A DNA stretch of 64,000 nucleotides from Methylorubrum thiocyanatum (GTDB lineage: Bacteria > Pseudomonadota > Alphaproteobacteria > Rhizobiales > Beijerinckiaceae), in NCBI GenBank assembly GCA_014138645.1, contig JACJIB010000001.1, positions 186,001-250,000 on the forward strand. The letters are read 5' to 3'. The notes below the pieces were generated by a model. That model was not told the origin of the DNA, ran no database searches, and saw only the letters and a list, made by a program, of their open reading frames with translations. A program made the translations under genes and the position numbers. This document shows positions 45,177 through 53,864 of the stretch, in pieces (position 1 is the stretch's first letter; the number at the start of each line of letters is the position of its first letter).

Positions 45177-45191
45177 TTAGAAGCCCGCTAA
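45177..45191 (+). promoter_or_regulatory. LysR-type binding box TTAG-N7-CTAA upstream of mtkA
   Basis: A perfect 4-bp dyad with 7-bp spacer fits the T-N11-A LysR pattern. It lies 129 bp before the mtkA start in an A/T-rich stretch. QscR, the LysR-type activator of the serine cycle, is the obvious candidate, but binding is inferred. Confidence 0.45.
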
Positions 45192-45319
45192 GTCTCTGAC
45201 GGGCAAGCAAACTAAAGTACCAAAAAAGAAAAAATTGAGAGCTGACCCGCTTCCCGAAAAGTAATTTTTCCGCGAAGGTTGGCCCAACGAAAAAAGCAGG
45301 AAACGCGAAGGAGGTCTCG

Positions 45320-46492
45320 ATGGACGTTCACGAGTACCAAGCCAAGGAGCTGCTCGCGAGCTTCGGGGTCGCCGTCCCGAAGGGCGCCGTGGCCTTCAGC
45401 CCGGACCAGGCGGTCTACGCGGCGACCGAACTCGGCGGCTCGTTCTGGGCGGTGAAGGCTCAGATCCATGCCGGCGCCCGCGGCAAGGCGGGCGGGATCA
45501 AGCTCTGCCGCACCTACAACGAGGTGCGCGATGCGGCCCGCGATCTGCTGGGAAAACGCCTCGTGACGCTCCAGACCGGCCCCGAGGGCAAGCCGGTCCA
45601 GCGCGTCTATGTCGAGACGGCCGACCCCTTCGAGCGCGAACTCTATCTCGGCTACGTCCTCGACCGGAAGGCCGAGCGCGTCCGCGTCATCGCCTCCCAG
45701 CGCGGCGGCATGGATATCGAGGAGATCGCCGCCAAGGAGCCGGAGGCGCTGATCCAGGTCGTGGTCGAGCCGGCCGTCGGCCTGCAGCAGTTCCAGGCCC
45801 GCGAGATCGCGTTCCAGCTCGGCCTCAACATCAAGCAGGTCTCGGCCGCGGTGAAGACCATCATGAACGCCTACCGGGCGTTCCGCGACTGCGACGGCAC
45901 CATGCTGGAGATCAACCCGCTCGTCGTCACCAAGGACGACCGGGTTCTGGCGCTCGACGCCAAGATGTCCTTCGACGACAACGCCCTGTTCCGCCGCCGC
46001 AACATCGCGGACATGCACGACCCGTCCCAGGGCGATCCCCGCGAGGCCCAGGCCGCCGAGCACAACCTCAGCTATATCGGCCTCGACGGTGAGATCGGCT
46101 GCATCGTCAACGGCGCGGGTCTGGCCATGGCGACCATGGACATGATCAAGCACGCGGGCGGTGAGCCGGCGAACTTCTTGGATGTGGGCGGCGGCGCCTC
46201 GCCCGACCGCGTCGCCACGGCCTTTCGGCTGGTGCTCTCGGACCGCAACGTGAAGGCGATCCTCGTCAACATCTTCGCGGGCATCAACCGCTGCGACTGG
46301 GTCGCGGAGGGCGTGGTGAAGGCCGCGCGCGAGGTGAAGATCGACGTGCCCCTGGTGGTGCGTCTCGCCGGCACGAATGTCGAGGAGGGCAAGAAGATCC
46401 TCGCCGAGAGCGGGCTCGACCTCATCACCGCCGACACTCTCACGGAAGCCGCGCGCAAGGCCGTCGAAGCCTGCCGCGGCGCCAAGCACTGA
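45320..46492 (+). CDS. mtkA: malate-CoA ligase (malate thiokinase) beta subunit MtkA
   Basis: MtkAB joins malate and CoA at the cost of ATP to give malyl-CoA. MtkA is the ATP-grasp subunit, homologous to SucC. The 390-residue protein starts [17 protein letters not shown], with [18 protein letters not shown] (ATP-grasp loop, about 45-62), the acidic metal site [25 protein letters not shown] and [18 protein letters not shown], all like succinyl-CoA synthetase beta. GGAGG lies 6 bp before the ATG. It is followed 22 bp later by mtkB. Confidence 0.95.
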   Translation: MDVHEYQAKELLASFGVAVPKGAVAFSPDQAVYAATELGGSFWAVKAQIHAGARGKAGGIKLCRTYNEVRDAARDLLGKRLVTLQTGPEGKPVQRVYVETADPFERELYLGYVLDRKAERVRVIASQRGGMDIEEIAAKEPEALIQVVVEPAVGLQQFQAREIAFQLGLNIKQVSAAVKTIMNAYRAFRDCDGTMLEINPLVVTKDDRVLALDAKMSFDDNALFRRRNIADMHDPSQGDPREAQAAEHNLSYIGLDGEIGCIVNGAGLAMATMDMIKHAGGEPANFLDVGGGASPDRVATAFRLVLSDRNVKAILVNIFAGINRCDWVAEGVVKAAREVKIDVPLVVRLAGTNVEEGKKILAESGLDLITADTLTEAARKAVEACRGAKH

Positions 46493-46514
46493 TAGACGGG
46501 GGAGGAATCACGCC

Positions 46515-47405
46515 ATGAGCATTCTCATCGACGAGAAGACCCCGATCCTCGTCCAGGGCATCACGGGCGACAAGGGCACCTTCCACGCCAAGGAAATGAT
46601 CGCCTACGGCTCGAACGTCGTCGGCGGCGTCACCCCGGGCAAGGGCGGCAAGACCCATTGCGGCGTGCCGGTGTTCAACACCGTCAAGGAGGCCGTCGAG
46701 GCCACCGGCGCCACCACCTCGATCACCTTCGTGGCGCCCCCCTTCGCGGCGGACGCGATCATGGAGGCGGCCGATGCCGGTCTCAGGCTCGTCTGCTCGA
46801 TCACCGACGGCATCCCCGCCCAGGACATGATGCGGGTGAAACGCTACCTGCGGCGCTACCCGAAAGAGAAGCGCACGATGGTGGTGGGCCCGAACTGCGC
46901 GGGCATCATCTCGCCCGGCAAGTCGATGCTCGGCATCATGCCCGGCCACATCTACCTGCCGGGCAAGGTCGGCGTGATCTCCCGCTCCGGCACGCTGGGT
47001 TACGAGGCCGCCGCCCAGATGAAGGAACTCGGCATCGGCATCTCGACCTCCGTCGGCATCGGCGGCGACCCGATCAACGGCTCGTCCTTCCTCGACCACC
47101 TCGCCCTGTTCGAGCAGGATCCGGAGACCGAGGCCGTGCTGATGATCGGCGAGATCGGCGGTCCGCAGGAGGCCGAGGCCTCCGCCTGGATCAAGGAGAA
47201 TTTTTCGAAGCCGGTGATCGGGTTCGTGGCCGGCCTCACGGCGCCGAAGGGCCGCCGCATGGGGCATGCCGGTGCGATCATCTCGGCGACCGGCGACAGC
47301 GCCGCGGAGAAGGCCGAGATCATGCGCTCCTACGGCCTGACCGTGGCGCCGGATCCGGGCTCCTTCGGCCAGACCGTCGCCGACGTGCTCGCCCGCGCGG
47401 CGTAA
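46515..47405 (+). CDS. mtkB: malate-CoA ligase alpha subunit MtkB
   Basis: MtkB binds CoA and carries the phospho-histidine, homologous to SucD. The 296-residue protein starts MSILIDEKTPILVQGITGDKG (CoA-binding N-terminus). It continues with NVVGGVTPGKGGKTH, GPNCAGIISPGKSMLGIMP, STSVGIGGDPINGSSFLDHL and the phospho-His near residue 251 in GRRMGHAGAIIS. The start at 46515 follows GGAGGAA. It pairs with MtkA in the serine cycle. The 108-bp repeat element follows 30 bp after its stop. Confidence 0.95.
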   Translation: MSILIDEKTPILVQGITGDKGTFHAKEMIAYGSNVVGGVTPGKGGKTHCGVPVFNTVKEAVEATGATTSITFVAPPFAADAIMEAADAGLRLVCSITDGIPAQDMMRVKRYLRRYPKEKRTMVVGPNCAGIISPGKSMLGIMPGHIYLPGKVGVISRSGTLGYEAAAQMKELGIGISTSVGIGGDPINGSSFLDHLALFEQDPETEAVLMIGEIGGPQEAEASAWIKENFSKPVIGFVAGLTAPKGRRMGHAGAIISATGDSAAEKAEIMRSYGLTVAPDPGSFGQTVADVLARAA

Positions 47406-47434
47406 CGCCACCAGCGCCGCTCTTCCCTGCAGCG

Positions 47435-47542
47435 CCTCATCCTGAGGTGCCGCGCAGCGGCCTCGAAGGATCCTCCAGATCCCGCGCGATCCCTGGACGA
47501 TCCTTCGAGGCTTCCGCTGTGCTCCAGCACCTCAGGATGAGG
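47435..47542. repeat. 108-bp inverted-repeat element, copy 2
   Basis: CCTCATCCTGAGGTGC pairs exactly with GCACCTCAGGATGAGG. The interior has GAAGGATCCTCCAG and a closely matching reverse segment GACGATCCTTCGAGG, so the whole can fold into one long hairpin. It separates mtkB from ppc. Confidence 0.85.
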
Positions 47543-47682
47543 GCGAGGATGGGAGCGAACGAGCCTGGAATCTCCGTGCTTCGGCCTGCGGGGGGAGGGG
47601 GCCCTGTCGACCGAATTGATTCGTGCACCGCAGGCGTGAGCCTGCGGGCCTCCCCAAAAAGAACCTCGCCAGGGGGGATCCC

Positions 47683-50451
47683 ATGACCAAGACGCTGCAC
47701 GCCCGGCCGTCAGCCGCGACCGACTCGACCTTCGCGCCGCCGGTCATCACCGGCACGGCTACCGAGGACGCCCTCGAGATCCTGTTTCACGCCCTGCTCG
47801 ACGTGGCCCGCCGCCACGACCCCGAGCTGGAGGACGTGCTGCACGGACGCGCCGACATCTCCTCCTTCACGCCGGAGATGCTCGCCCGCGCGCTGCAGGT
47901 GCAGGGCATCTGGTTCCAGCTCGTCTCGATCGCCGAGCAGAACGCGGCCATGCGCCGTCGCCGCCACGTCGAGCGCGACCAGGGCCGCGAAGCGCTGAAC
48001 GGCTCCTTCGCCAAGGTTCTGGCGGAAGCCTCCGCCCGCGGCATCGGCCCCCAGCAGATCCACGCGCTGCTCAAGGACCTGCGCATCCGCCCGACGATCA
48101 CCGCCCATCCCACCGAGGGCAAGCGGGTGACGGTGCTGGAGAAGCTGCGCCGGATCTACCTCGTCCTGCGCGAGCTGGAATTGCCGCGCTGGACCGAGCG
48201 CGAGCGCAACGGCCTGATGAACGAGCTGCGCGACCAGATCGAGCTGATCTGGATGACCGGCGAGCTGCATCTGGAGAAGGCCACCGTCGAACGCGAGGTC
48301 GCCTGGGGGCTGCACTTCTTCGACGAGACCCTGTTCGAGATGCTGCCGGAGGTGATGGTCTCCCTCGAGGAGAGCCTCGCCCAGTACTATCCCGACGAGA
48401 CCTTCGAGGTGCCGCCCTTCTTCCAGTTCGGAAGCTGGATCGGCGGCGACCGTGACGGCAACCCCTACGTCACCGCCAGCGTCACCCGCGAAACGCTCCA
48501 GCGCAACGCCCTGGCCAGCCTGCGACGCTACCGCGACGGCATCACCCATCTCGGCCGGGTGCTGTCGATCACCGAGCGCTCGCTGCCGGTGCCGGAGGCG
48601 TTCCGCCAGGAACTCGCCCACATGCTGGCCGAGTCCGGCGACGGGCGCGCCATCGCCAACCGCAATCCCGGCGAGGCCTACCGCCAGTTCCTCACCTGCG
48701 TCCTGCGCAAGCTCGAAGCCACCATCGCCCGCAACAAGGGCGCCCGCTCGGTCGGGCCCGACTATCCGAGCGCGGACGGGCTCATCAACGACCTGCGCAC
48801 CCTGGAGAAGGGGCTGGCCGACGCCAAATGCGGCGCGCTCGCCACCGACATCGTGCGCCCCGTGCGGCGGATGGTCGAGATCTTCCGCTTCTCGACCGTG
48901 CGGCTGGATCTGCGCGAGAACTCGACCCGCACCACCAAGACGCTGCACGCGCTGTGGAAGCTGCGCAACGGCGACCGCGAGCCGCCGGCGCTCGATGCGC
49001 CGGCCTGGAAGGAGTGGCTGCTCACCGAACTCGCCCGGCCGCGGACGCCGGAGACCTCGTTCGAGGACTTCGCCGACCGCCTGCCCGACGACGCGCGCGA
49101 GACGCTCGCCACCTTCGCCCTGGTCGGCGAGATGCGCGACACCCTCGACCGCGAGGCGTTCGGCGCCTTCATCCTGTCGATGACGCGCTCGACCGTGGAC
49201 GTGCTCGGCGCCTACCTGCTGGCCAAGGAGGCCGGCATCTTCCTCGACGCGACCGGCACCGAGATCTGCCCGCTGCCGATCGTGCCCTTGTTCGAGACCA
49301 TCGACGACCTGCGCGCCGCGCCGACCATCATGAAGGAGCTGCTCGGCATCCCCGTGGTGCGCCGCTCCACCCGCTGGCAGGGCGGGGTGCAGGAAGTGAT
49401 GATCGGCTACTCGGACTCCAACAAGGATGGCGGCTTCATCGCCTCGAACTGGGAGCTGTACAAGGCGCAGGTGCGGCTGACCGTTCTCGGCAACCATCTC
49501 GGCGTGCCGATCGCCTTCTTCCACGGACGCGGCGGCTCGGTGAGCCGCGGCGGCGTGCCGACCCATCGCGGGATCGCCGCCCAGCCGCCGGGCTCGATCC
49601 AGGGACGCTTCCGCATCACCGAGCAGGGCGAGGTCGTCTCGTTCAAATACGCCAACCGCGGCACCGCTTCCTACCAGATGGAGCTGCTGGCGGCCTCGGT
49701 CTTCGAGCACGCCCTGCTCTCGGAGGGCAACGGCAACGGCTCGCGCGCCGAACTCGACGATGCGCTGGAGGCGCTCTCCGGCGCCTCGCGGGCGGCCTAT
49801 GTCAATCTGCTCCAGGCGGACGGCCTCGTCGATTACTTCCAGGCGGCCAGCCCCCTCGACGAGATCGCGCTACTGAACATCGGATCGCGCCCGGCCCGGC
49901 GCTTTGGCGCCAAGTCGCTCTCGGATCTGCGCGCCATCCCCTGGGTGTTCGCGTGGTCGCAGAACCGACACGTCATCACCGGCTGGTACGGCGTCGGCTC
50001 GGGGCTGAAGAGCTTCATCGACGTGCGCGGCGCGCAGGGCGAAGCCTTGCTGAAGCGCATGTTCCGGGAGTGCCGGGTGTTCCGCCTCGTTCTCGACGAG
50101 GTCGAGAAGACGCTGATGATGGTCGATCTGGAGATCGCCCGCGATTATGCCGGCCTCGTCGAGGATGAGGGCATCCGCGCCCGCATCTTCGGCATGATCG
50201 AGCGGGAATACGCGCTGACGCGGGAGATGGTGCTGCGGGTCTCCGGCGACGGCGAACTCGCCCAGCGGTTCCCGCAATTCAGCGAGCGCCTGCGCGGCCG
50301 GCTGCCGACCATCAACCAGGTCAGCCGCGAACAGGTCGAGCTGCTGCGCCGCTACCGCAGCGAAACCGATGAGGACAAGCGCGAGGCGGTGAAGTCCGCT
50401 CTGCTGCTCTCGATCAACTGCATCGCTGTCGGCTTCGGCGCGACTGGATAA
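47683..50451 (+). CDS. ppc: phosphoenolpyruvate carboxylase
   Basis: Ppc adds bicarbonate to phosphoenolpyruvate, giving oxaloacetate, and is the CO2-fixing step of the serine cycle. The 922-residue protein starts MTKTLHARPSAATD. Catalytic motifs are TAHPTEGKRVTVL (His and Thr, about residue 145), FGSWIGGDRDGNPYVT, MIGYSDSNKDGGFIASNW, FFHGRGGSVSRGG and, at the C-terminus, SINCIAVGFGATG in place of the usual MRNTG. GGGGGGA lies before the ATG. It is between mtkB and mclA. The atypical C-terminus is consistent with altered allosteric behaviour, which I cannot test here. Confidence 0.95.
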   Translation: MTKTLHARPSAATDSTFAPPVITGTATEDALEILFHALLDVARRHDPELEDVLHGRADISSFTPEMLARALQVQGIWFQLVSIAEQNAAMRRRRHVERDQGREALNGSFAKVLAEASARGIGPQQIHALLKDLRIRPTITAHPTEGKRVTVLEKLRRIYLVLRELELPRWTERERNGLMNELRDQIELIWMTGELHLEKATVEREVAWGLHFFDETLFEMLPEVMVSLEESLAQYYPDETFEVPPFFQFGSWIGGDRDGNPYVTASVTRETLQRNALASLRRYRDGITHLGRVLSITERSLPVPEAFRQELAHMLAESGDGRAIANRNPGEAYRQFLTCVLRKLEATIARNKGARSVGPDYPSADGLINDLRTLEKGLADAKCGALATDIVRPVRRMVEIFRFSTVRLDLRENSTRTTKTLHALWKLRNGDREPPALDAPAWKEWLLTELARPRTPETSFEDFADRLPDDARETLATFALVGEMRDTLDREAFGAFILSMTRSTVDVLGAYLLAKEAGIFLDATGTEICPLPIVPLFETIDDLRAAPTIMKELLGIPVVRRSTRWQGGVQEVMIGYSDSNKDGGFIASNWELYKAQVRLTVLGNHLGVPIAFFHGRGGSVSRGGVPTHRGIAAQPPGSIQGRFRITEQGEVVSFKYANRGTASYQMELLAASVFEHALLSEGNGNGSRAELDDALEALSGASRAAYVNLLQADGLVDYFQAASPLDEIALLNIGSRPARRFGAKSLSDLRAIPWVFAWSQNRHVITGWYGVGSGLKSFIDVRGAQGEALLKRMFRECRVFRLVLDEVEKTLMMVDLEIARDYAGLVEDEGIRARIFGMIEREYALTREMVLRVSGDGELAQRFPQFSERLRGRLPTINQVSREQVELLRRYRSETDEDKREAVKSALLLSINCIAVGFGATG

Positions 50452-50586
50452 TGCATACAATCTCGGCGACGTGTCTCGGACCCGGCTGGACGGCCGGGCC
50501 GGGCGCGCGAGATAGAAGCGCGGCACGCAATTTGTGAAAGTGACCGCGCGCACGACAAGACGGTCTCAAAGAACGGAGGACTTCCG

Positions 50587-51561
50587 ATGAGCTTCACCCT
50601 GATCCAGCAGGCCACGCCGCGCCTGCACCGCTCGGAACTCGCGGTTCCCGGCTCCAACCCGACCTTCATGGAGAAGTCCGCCGCCTCGAAGGCCGACGTG
50701 ATCTTCCTCGACCTCGAGGATGCGGTCGCCCCCGATGACAAGGAGCAGGCCCGCAAGAACATCATCCAGGCGCTGAACGACCTGGATTGGGGCAACAAGA
50801 CCATGATGATCCGCATCAACGGTCTCGACACCCACTACATGTACCGCGACGTGGTGGACATCGTGGAGGCCTGCCCGCGCCTCGACATGATCCTGATCCC
50901 GAAGGTCGGCGTGCCGGCCGACGTCTACGCCATCGACGTGCTGACGACGCAGATCGAGCAGGCCAAGAAGCGCGAGAAGAAGATCGGCTTCGAGGTGCTG
51001 ATCGAGACCGCGCTCGGCATGGCCAATGTCGAGGCGATCGCTACTTCCTCCAAGCGTCTTGAGGCGATGTCCTTCGGTGTCGCCGACTACGCCGCCTCGA
51101 CCCGCGCCCGCTCCACCGTGATCGGCGGCGTGAACCCCGACTACTCGGTGCTCACTGACAAGGACGAGGCCGGCAACCGCGAGACCCACTGGCAGGATCC
51201 GTGGCTGTTCGCCCAGAACCGGATGCTGGTGGCCTGCCGCGCCTACGGCCTGCGCCCGATCGACGGCCCGTTCGGCGACTTCTCCGATCCGGACGGCTAC
51301 AAGTCCGCCGCCCGTCGCTGCGCCGCGCTCGGCTTCGAGGGCAAGTGGGCGATCCACCCCTCGCAGATCGATCTCGCCAACGAGGTCTTCACCCCCTCCG
51401 AGGCCGAGGTCACCAAGGCCCGCCGCATCCTCGAGGCCATGGAAGAGGCCGCCAAGGCCGGCCGCGGCGCCGTCTCGCTCGACGGCCGCCTCATCGACAT
51501 CGCCTCGATCCGCATGGCCGAGGCGCTGATTCAGAAGGCCGACGCGATGGGCGGCAAGTGA
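50587..51561 (+). CDS. mclA: L-malyl-CoA/beta-methylmalyl-CoA lyase
   Basis: MclA splits malyl-CoA into acetyl-CoA and glyoxylate, closing the serine cycle, and also acts in the ethylmalonyl-CoA pathway. The 324-residue CitE-type lyase starts MSFTLIQQATPRLHRSELAVPG. It has VIFLDLEDAVAPDDKEQAR (metal Asp/Glu, about residues 38-55), IRINGLDTHYMYRDV, FEVLIETALGMANVEAIA with the catalytic Glu, DYAASTRAR, and KWAIHPSQIDLANEVFTPS near the C-terminus. GGAGGA lies upstream. A perfect terminator follows, ending the serine-cycle island. Confidence 0.96.
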   Translation: MSFTLIQQATPRLHRSELAVPGSNPTFMEKSAASKADVIFLDLEDAVAPDDKEQARKNIIQALNDLDWGNKTMMIRINGLDTHYMYRDVVDIVEACPRLDMILIPKVGVPADVYAIDVLTTQIEQAKKREKKIGFEVLIETALGMANVEAIATSSKRLEAMSFGVADYAASTRARSTVIGGVNPDYSVLTDKDEAGNRETHWQDPWLFAQNRMLVACRAYGLRPIDGPFGDFSDPDGYKSAARRCAALGFEGKWAIHPSQIDLANEVFTPSEAEVTKARRILEAMEEAAKAGRGAVSLDGRLIDIASIRMAEALIQKADAMGGK

Positions 51562-51585
51562 TCGCCTTCCTCAGGTAGAGTGGAG

Positions 51586-51616
51586 AATGGCCGGGTTCGC
51601 CCGGCCATTTTCTTTT
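51586..51616 (+). terminator. rho-independent terminator after mclA
   Basis: A perfect 10-bp stem (AATGGCCGGG and complement) with a TTCG loop is followed by TTCTTTT, 24 bp past the stop. Confidence 0.93.
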
Positions 51617-51632
51617 GGAACGGGCCTGGGCG

Positions 51633-52199
51633 TCAGGCGCGGCCGTGCCGCTCGATCGCGTCGAGGACGGCATCGGGCGCGACATCCTGGCTGAGTTCGC
51701 CGACTTCCGGATCGGCGACCGTCTCGATGCCCATCCGCTCGGTGATCGCCGACACCATCGCGACGAGCTTCGTCACCTCGTGCTCGGCCAGGAGGCTGAT
51801 GTGCAGGTCGAGATCGGCGCGCTTGTCGGCCGCCGCGGCCATACGGTTCTGGCTGATCAGCACGAAAGTCGAGAGAAAGATCGCCTCCACCGATGCCGAG
51901 GTCCCGAGGATGACGAAGGACGCGTCCCATTTCGGCAGGATCGGCAACAGCCCGGTATTCACGAGGGTCCAGAAGCCGAACAGCACGACGTGCAGGGTGA
52001 CGAACGCCATACTGCCCGTGAACCGCGTGATCGTCTCGGCGATGCGATCCTGCAACGAGGCGTCCCGGTCGGCAGCGCTTCGGCGCTCCTGCAGCGTCCG
52101 GATGTTGCGCAGGAGCGCGGGCGCCAACCCTTCCGGCTGAGGCGGCCGATAAGTCGTCCGTGCGGCCGGGCTGCCCTGTTCGTCTAGCCTTGGCGTCAT
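51633..52199 (-). CDS. DUF1003 membrane protein
   Basis: The 188-residue protein starts MTPRLDEQGS. It has two transmembrane helices typical of DUF1003, at about residues 68-88 (MAFVTLHVVLFGFWTLVNTG) and 102-125 (VILGTSASVEAIFLSTFVLISQN), followed by QNRMAAAADKRADLDLHISLLAEHE and a helical tail. Function unknown. It is convergent with mclA and divergent from the hydrolase gene. Confidence 0.85.
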   Translation of the reverse strand: MTPRLDEQGSPAARTTYRPPQPEGLAPALLRNIRTLQERRSAADRDASLQDRIAETITRFTGSMAFVTLHVVLFGFWTLVNTGLLPILPKWDASFVILGTSASVEAIFLSTFVLISQNRMAAAADKRADLDLHISLLAEHEVTKLVAMVSAITERMGIETVADPEVGELSQDVAPDAVLDAIERHGRA

Positions 52200-52390
52200 G
52201 ACGGTTCTCAGGAGGACGGTGACGGAGCAACCGGCCCGAGCCGCGGGGTGATCCCGTGGCGGCGGGCGAAACCATGTTGCTCTGCCGGGGCCCACCTTTT
52301 CCGCGGGCCGGGATCCCCGCTTCAGAAGCGCGCCCTAACTCTGCCGTCGGGCGACGGCCCGCTCAACGATCTCACCCTCGAGAGACGTGC

Positions 52391-53266
52391 ATGACCGCGT
52401 TCGATGCCGACCTTCGCAGCCTGGCGGCTCAGACGACCCTGTCGCGCCGTACTGTCATCGCCACGAGCCTCGCCACCGGCTTCGCGATGGCCGTGCAGCC
52501 CGTCGCGGCGCAGAGCACCATCACCACGGACACGAACGGGCTGACCGCCGGCGAGGTGAAGATCCCGACCCGGGACGGCGCGATCCCCGCCTACCGGGCC
52601 ATGCCGGCGGAGGGCGGGCCTTTCCCGACGATCCTGGTCGTGCAGGAGATCTTCGGCGTGCACGAGCACATCAAGGATGTGTGCCGCCGGCTGGCCAAGC
52701 TCGGCTATTTCGCCCTGGCACCCGAGCTCTATGCCCGGCAGGGCGACGTCTCACGGCTGGCCAACATCCAGCAGATCGTGAGCGAGGTCGTCTCCAAGGT
52801 GCCCGACGCCCAGGTGATGAGCGACCTCGACGCGGCCGTCGCCTTCGCCAAGGCGACCGGCAAGGCCGACACGACGCGTCTCGGGATCACCGGCTTCTGT
52901 TGGGGCGGACGCATCACGTGGCTCTACGCCGCGCACAATCCGGGCGTGAAGGCGGGTGTCGCCTGGTACGGGCGCCTCGTCGGCGACGCCTCGGACCTGA
53001 TGCCGAAGAACCCGGTCGACGTCGCCGCCGATCTCAAGGCGCCGGTGCTCGGCCTCTACGGCGGGGCCGATCAAGGGATTCCGGTCGCGACGATCGACCG
53101 GATGAAGGAGGCCTGCCGGGCCGCCGGCAAGACCTGCGACTTCGTCGTCTATCCGGAGGCGCCGCACGCCTTCCATGCCGATTATCGTCCGAGCTATCGC
53201 GCGGAGCCGGCACAGGACGGATGGAAGCGGCTGCAGGACTGGTTCCGGCAACACGGCGTCGCCTGA
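52391..53266 (+). CDS. dienelactone hydrolase-family protein, exported
   Basis: The 291-residue protein has a probable twin-arginine signal ([25 protein letters not shown]) and an alpha/beta-hydrolase core. Motifs are [22 protein letters not shown] with the conserved Glu, the nucleophile Cys in [16 protein letters not shown] (about residue 174), Asp in [12 protein letters not shown], and His in [16 protein letters not shown]. All members of the Cys-Asp-His triad are present. Dienelactone hydrolases open lactones in aromatic degradation, but family members act widely and no catabolic genes are near. Confidence 0.85.
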   Translation: MTAFDADLRSLAAQTTLSRRTVIATSLATGFAMAVQPVAAQSTITTDTNGLTAGEVKIPTRDGAIPAYRAMPAEGGPFPTILVVQEIFGVHEHIKDVCRRLAKLGYFALAPELYARQGDVSRLANIQQIVSEVVSKVPDAQVMSDLDAAVAFAKATGKADTTRLGITGFCWGGRITWLYAAHNPGVKAGVAWYGRLVGDASDLMPKNPVDVAADLKAPVLGLYGGADQGIPVATIDRMKEACRAAGKTCDFVVYPEAPHAFHADYRPSYRAEPAQDGWKRLQDWFRQHGVA

Positions 53267-53273
53267 GCCCGCC

Positions 53274-53651
53274 TCACTTGTCGTATTTGATGTAGGCGAA
53301 GCGCGGATCGCTCGGCGTCCCTTCGAGGGCGCCGCCCTCGGTGCCCGGCTGCCAGCCCACCACCTCCTCGATCTTCTTTGCCAGCGAGAAATCCTTCTCG
53401 GTGATCCCCTTGGCGGCGTGGTTCATCAGCCGGACCTCGACCCAGGCGTAGGACGCGGTGAGGTCGGGGTGGTGCCACGCGGCCTCGGCCAGATGGCCCA
53501 CCGTGTTGATGACCATCAGCGTGCTCTTCCACGAGGCGGTCTTGTAGGTGCGCCGGATCCAGCCGTCCTCCAGCCGCCAATGCGGCAGCTCTTCCTTCAG
53601 CCGCCGCTCCACCGTCGCGTCGTCGAGGACGCCCTCGCGTGCTTGCGTCAT
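53274..53651 (-). CDS. pterin-4a-carbinolamine dehydratase-family protein
   Basis: The 125-residue protein starts MTQAREGVLDDATVERRLK. It contains the PCD/DCoH signature VGHLAEAAWHHPDLTASYAWVEVRLMNHAAKGITEKD (quoted in parts: AEAAWHHPDL near residue 64, VEVRLMNHAAKG near 80). The paired His residues are the catalytic ones. PCD recycles oxidised pterin; in bacteria with abundant pterin cofactors it may serve folate or methanopterin turnover. It is longer than typical (~100), with a C-terminal extension GALEGTPSDPRFAYIKYDK. It is convergent with the hydrolase gene and divergent from the ABC cluster. Confidence 0.85.
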   Translation of the reverse strand: MTQAREGVLDDATVERRLKEELPHWRLEDGWIRRTYKTASWKSTLMVINTVGHLAEAAWHHPDLTASYAWVEVRLMNHAAKGITEKDFSLAKKIEEVVGWQPGTEGGALEGTPSDPRFAYIKYDK

Positions 53652-53864
53652 CGTCACCCTCCTTTTCCGGATGGCGAAAACCTGCGTCGGGACGGGCGGC
53701 GGCGCAAGCCGGGATCCGTCGGACCCTCTCTCGAAGGCGGAGGCCCGCATGTCGCAGCGGAAACGCCGGGACCGGCTGTGGACGGGGCGGGGGCGAGTCC
53801 CTATTAAAAAATTCAACAGAAAACGCCGGCCTCCGACGAGGCGGGACGGACTGGCCGACAATTC

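Larger units (their letters stand above)
44861..45319. other. intergenic region between fch and mtkA with repeats and candidate mtkA promoter
   Basis: The left part (44866-45000) holds a dispersed repeat ending in TTGCAATGACGGGGCG. The middle (45016-45122) is a 107-bp inverted-repeat element. The right part (45150-45300) is unusually A/T-rich and contains a LysR-type box TTAG-N7-CTAA. The layout suggests that mtkA has its own promoter here rather than relying on read-through from sga. Confidence 0.6.

Noticed and set aside
47710..49710. 666-codon minus-strand open frame
   Set aside because: Antisense to ppc; same composition bias, no start signal.
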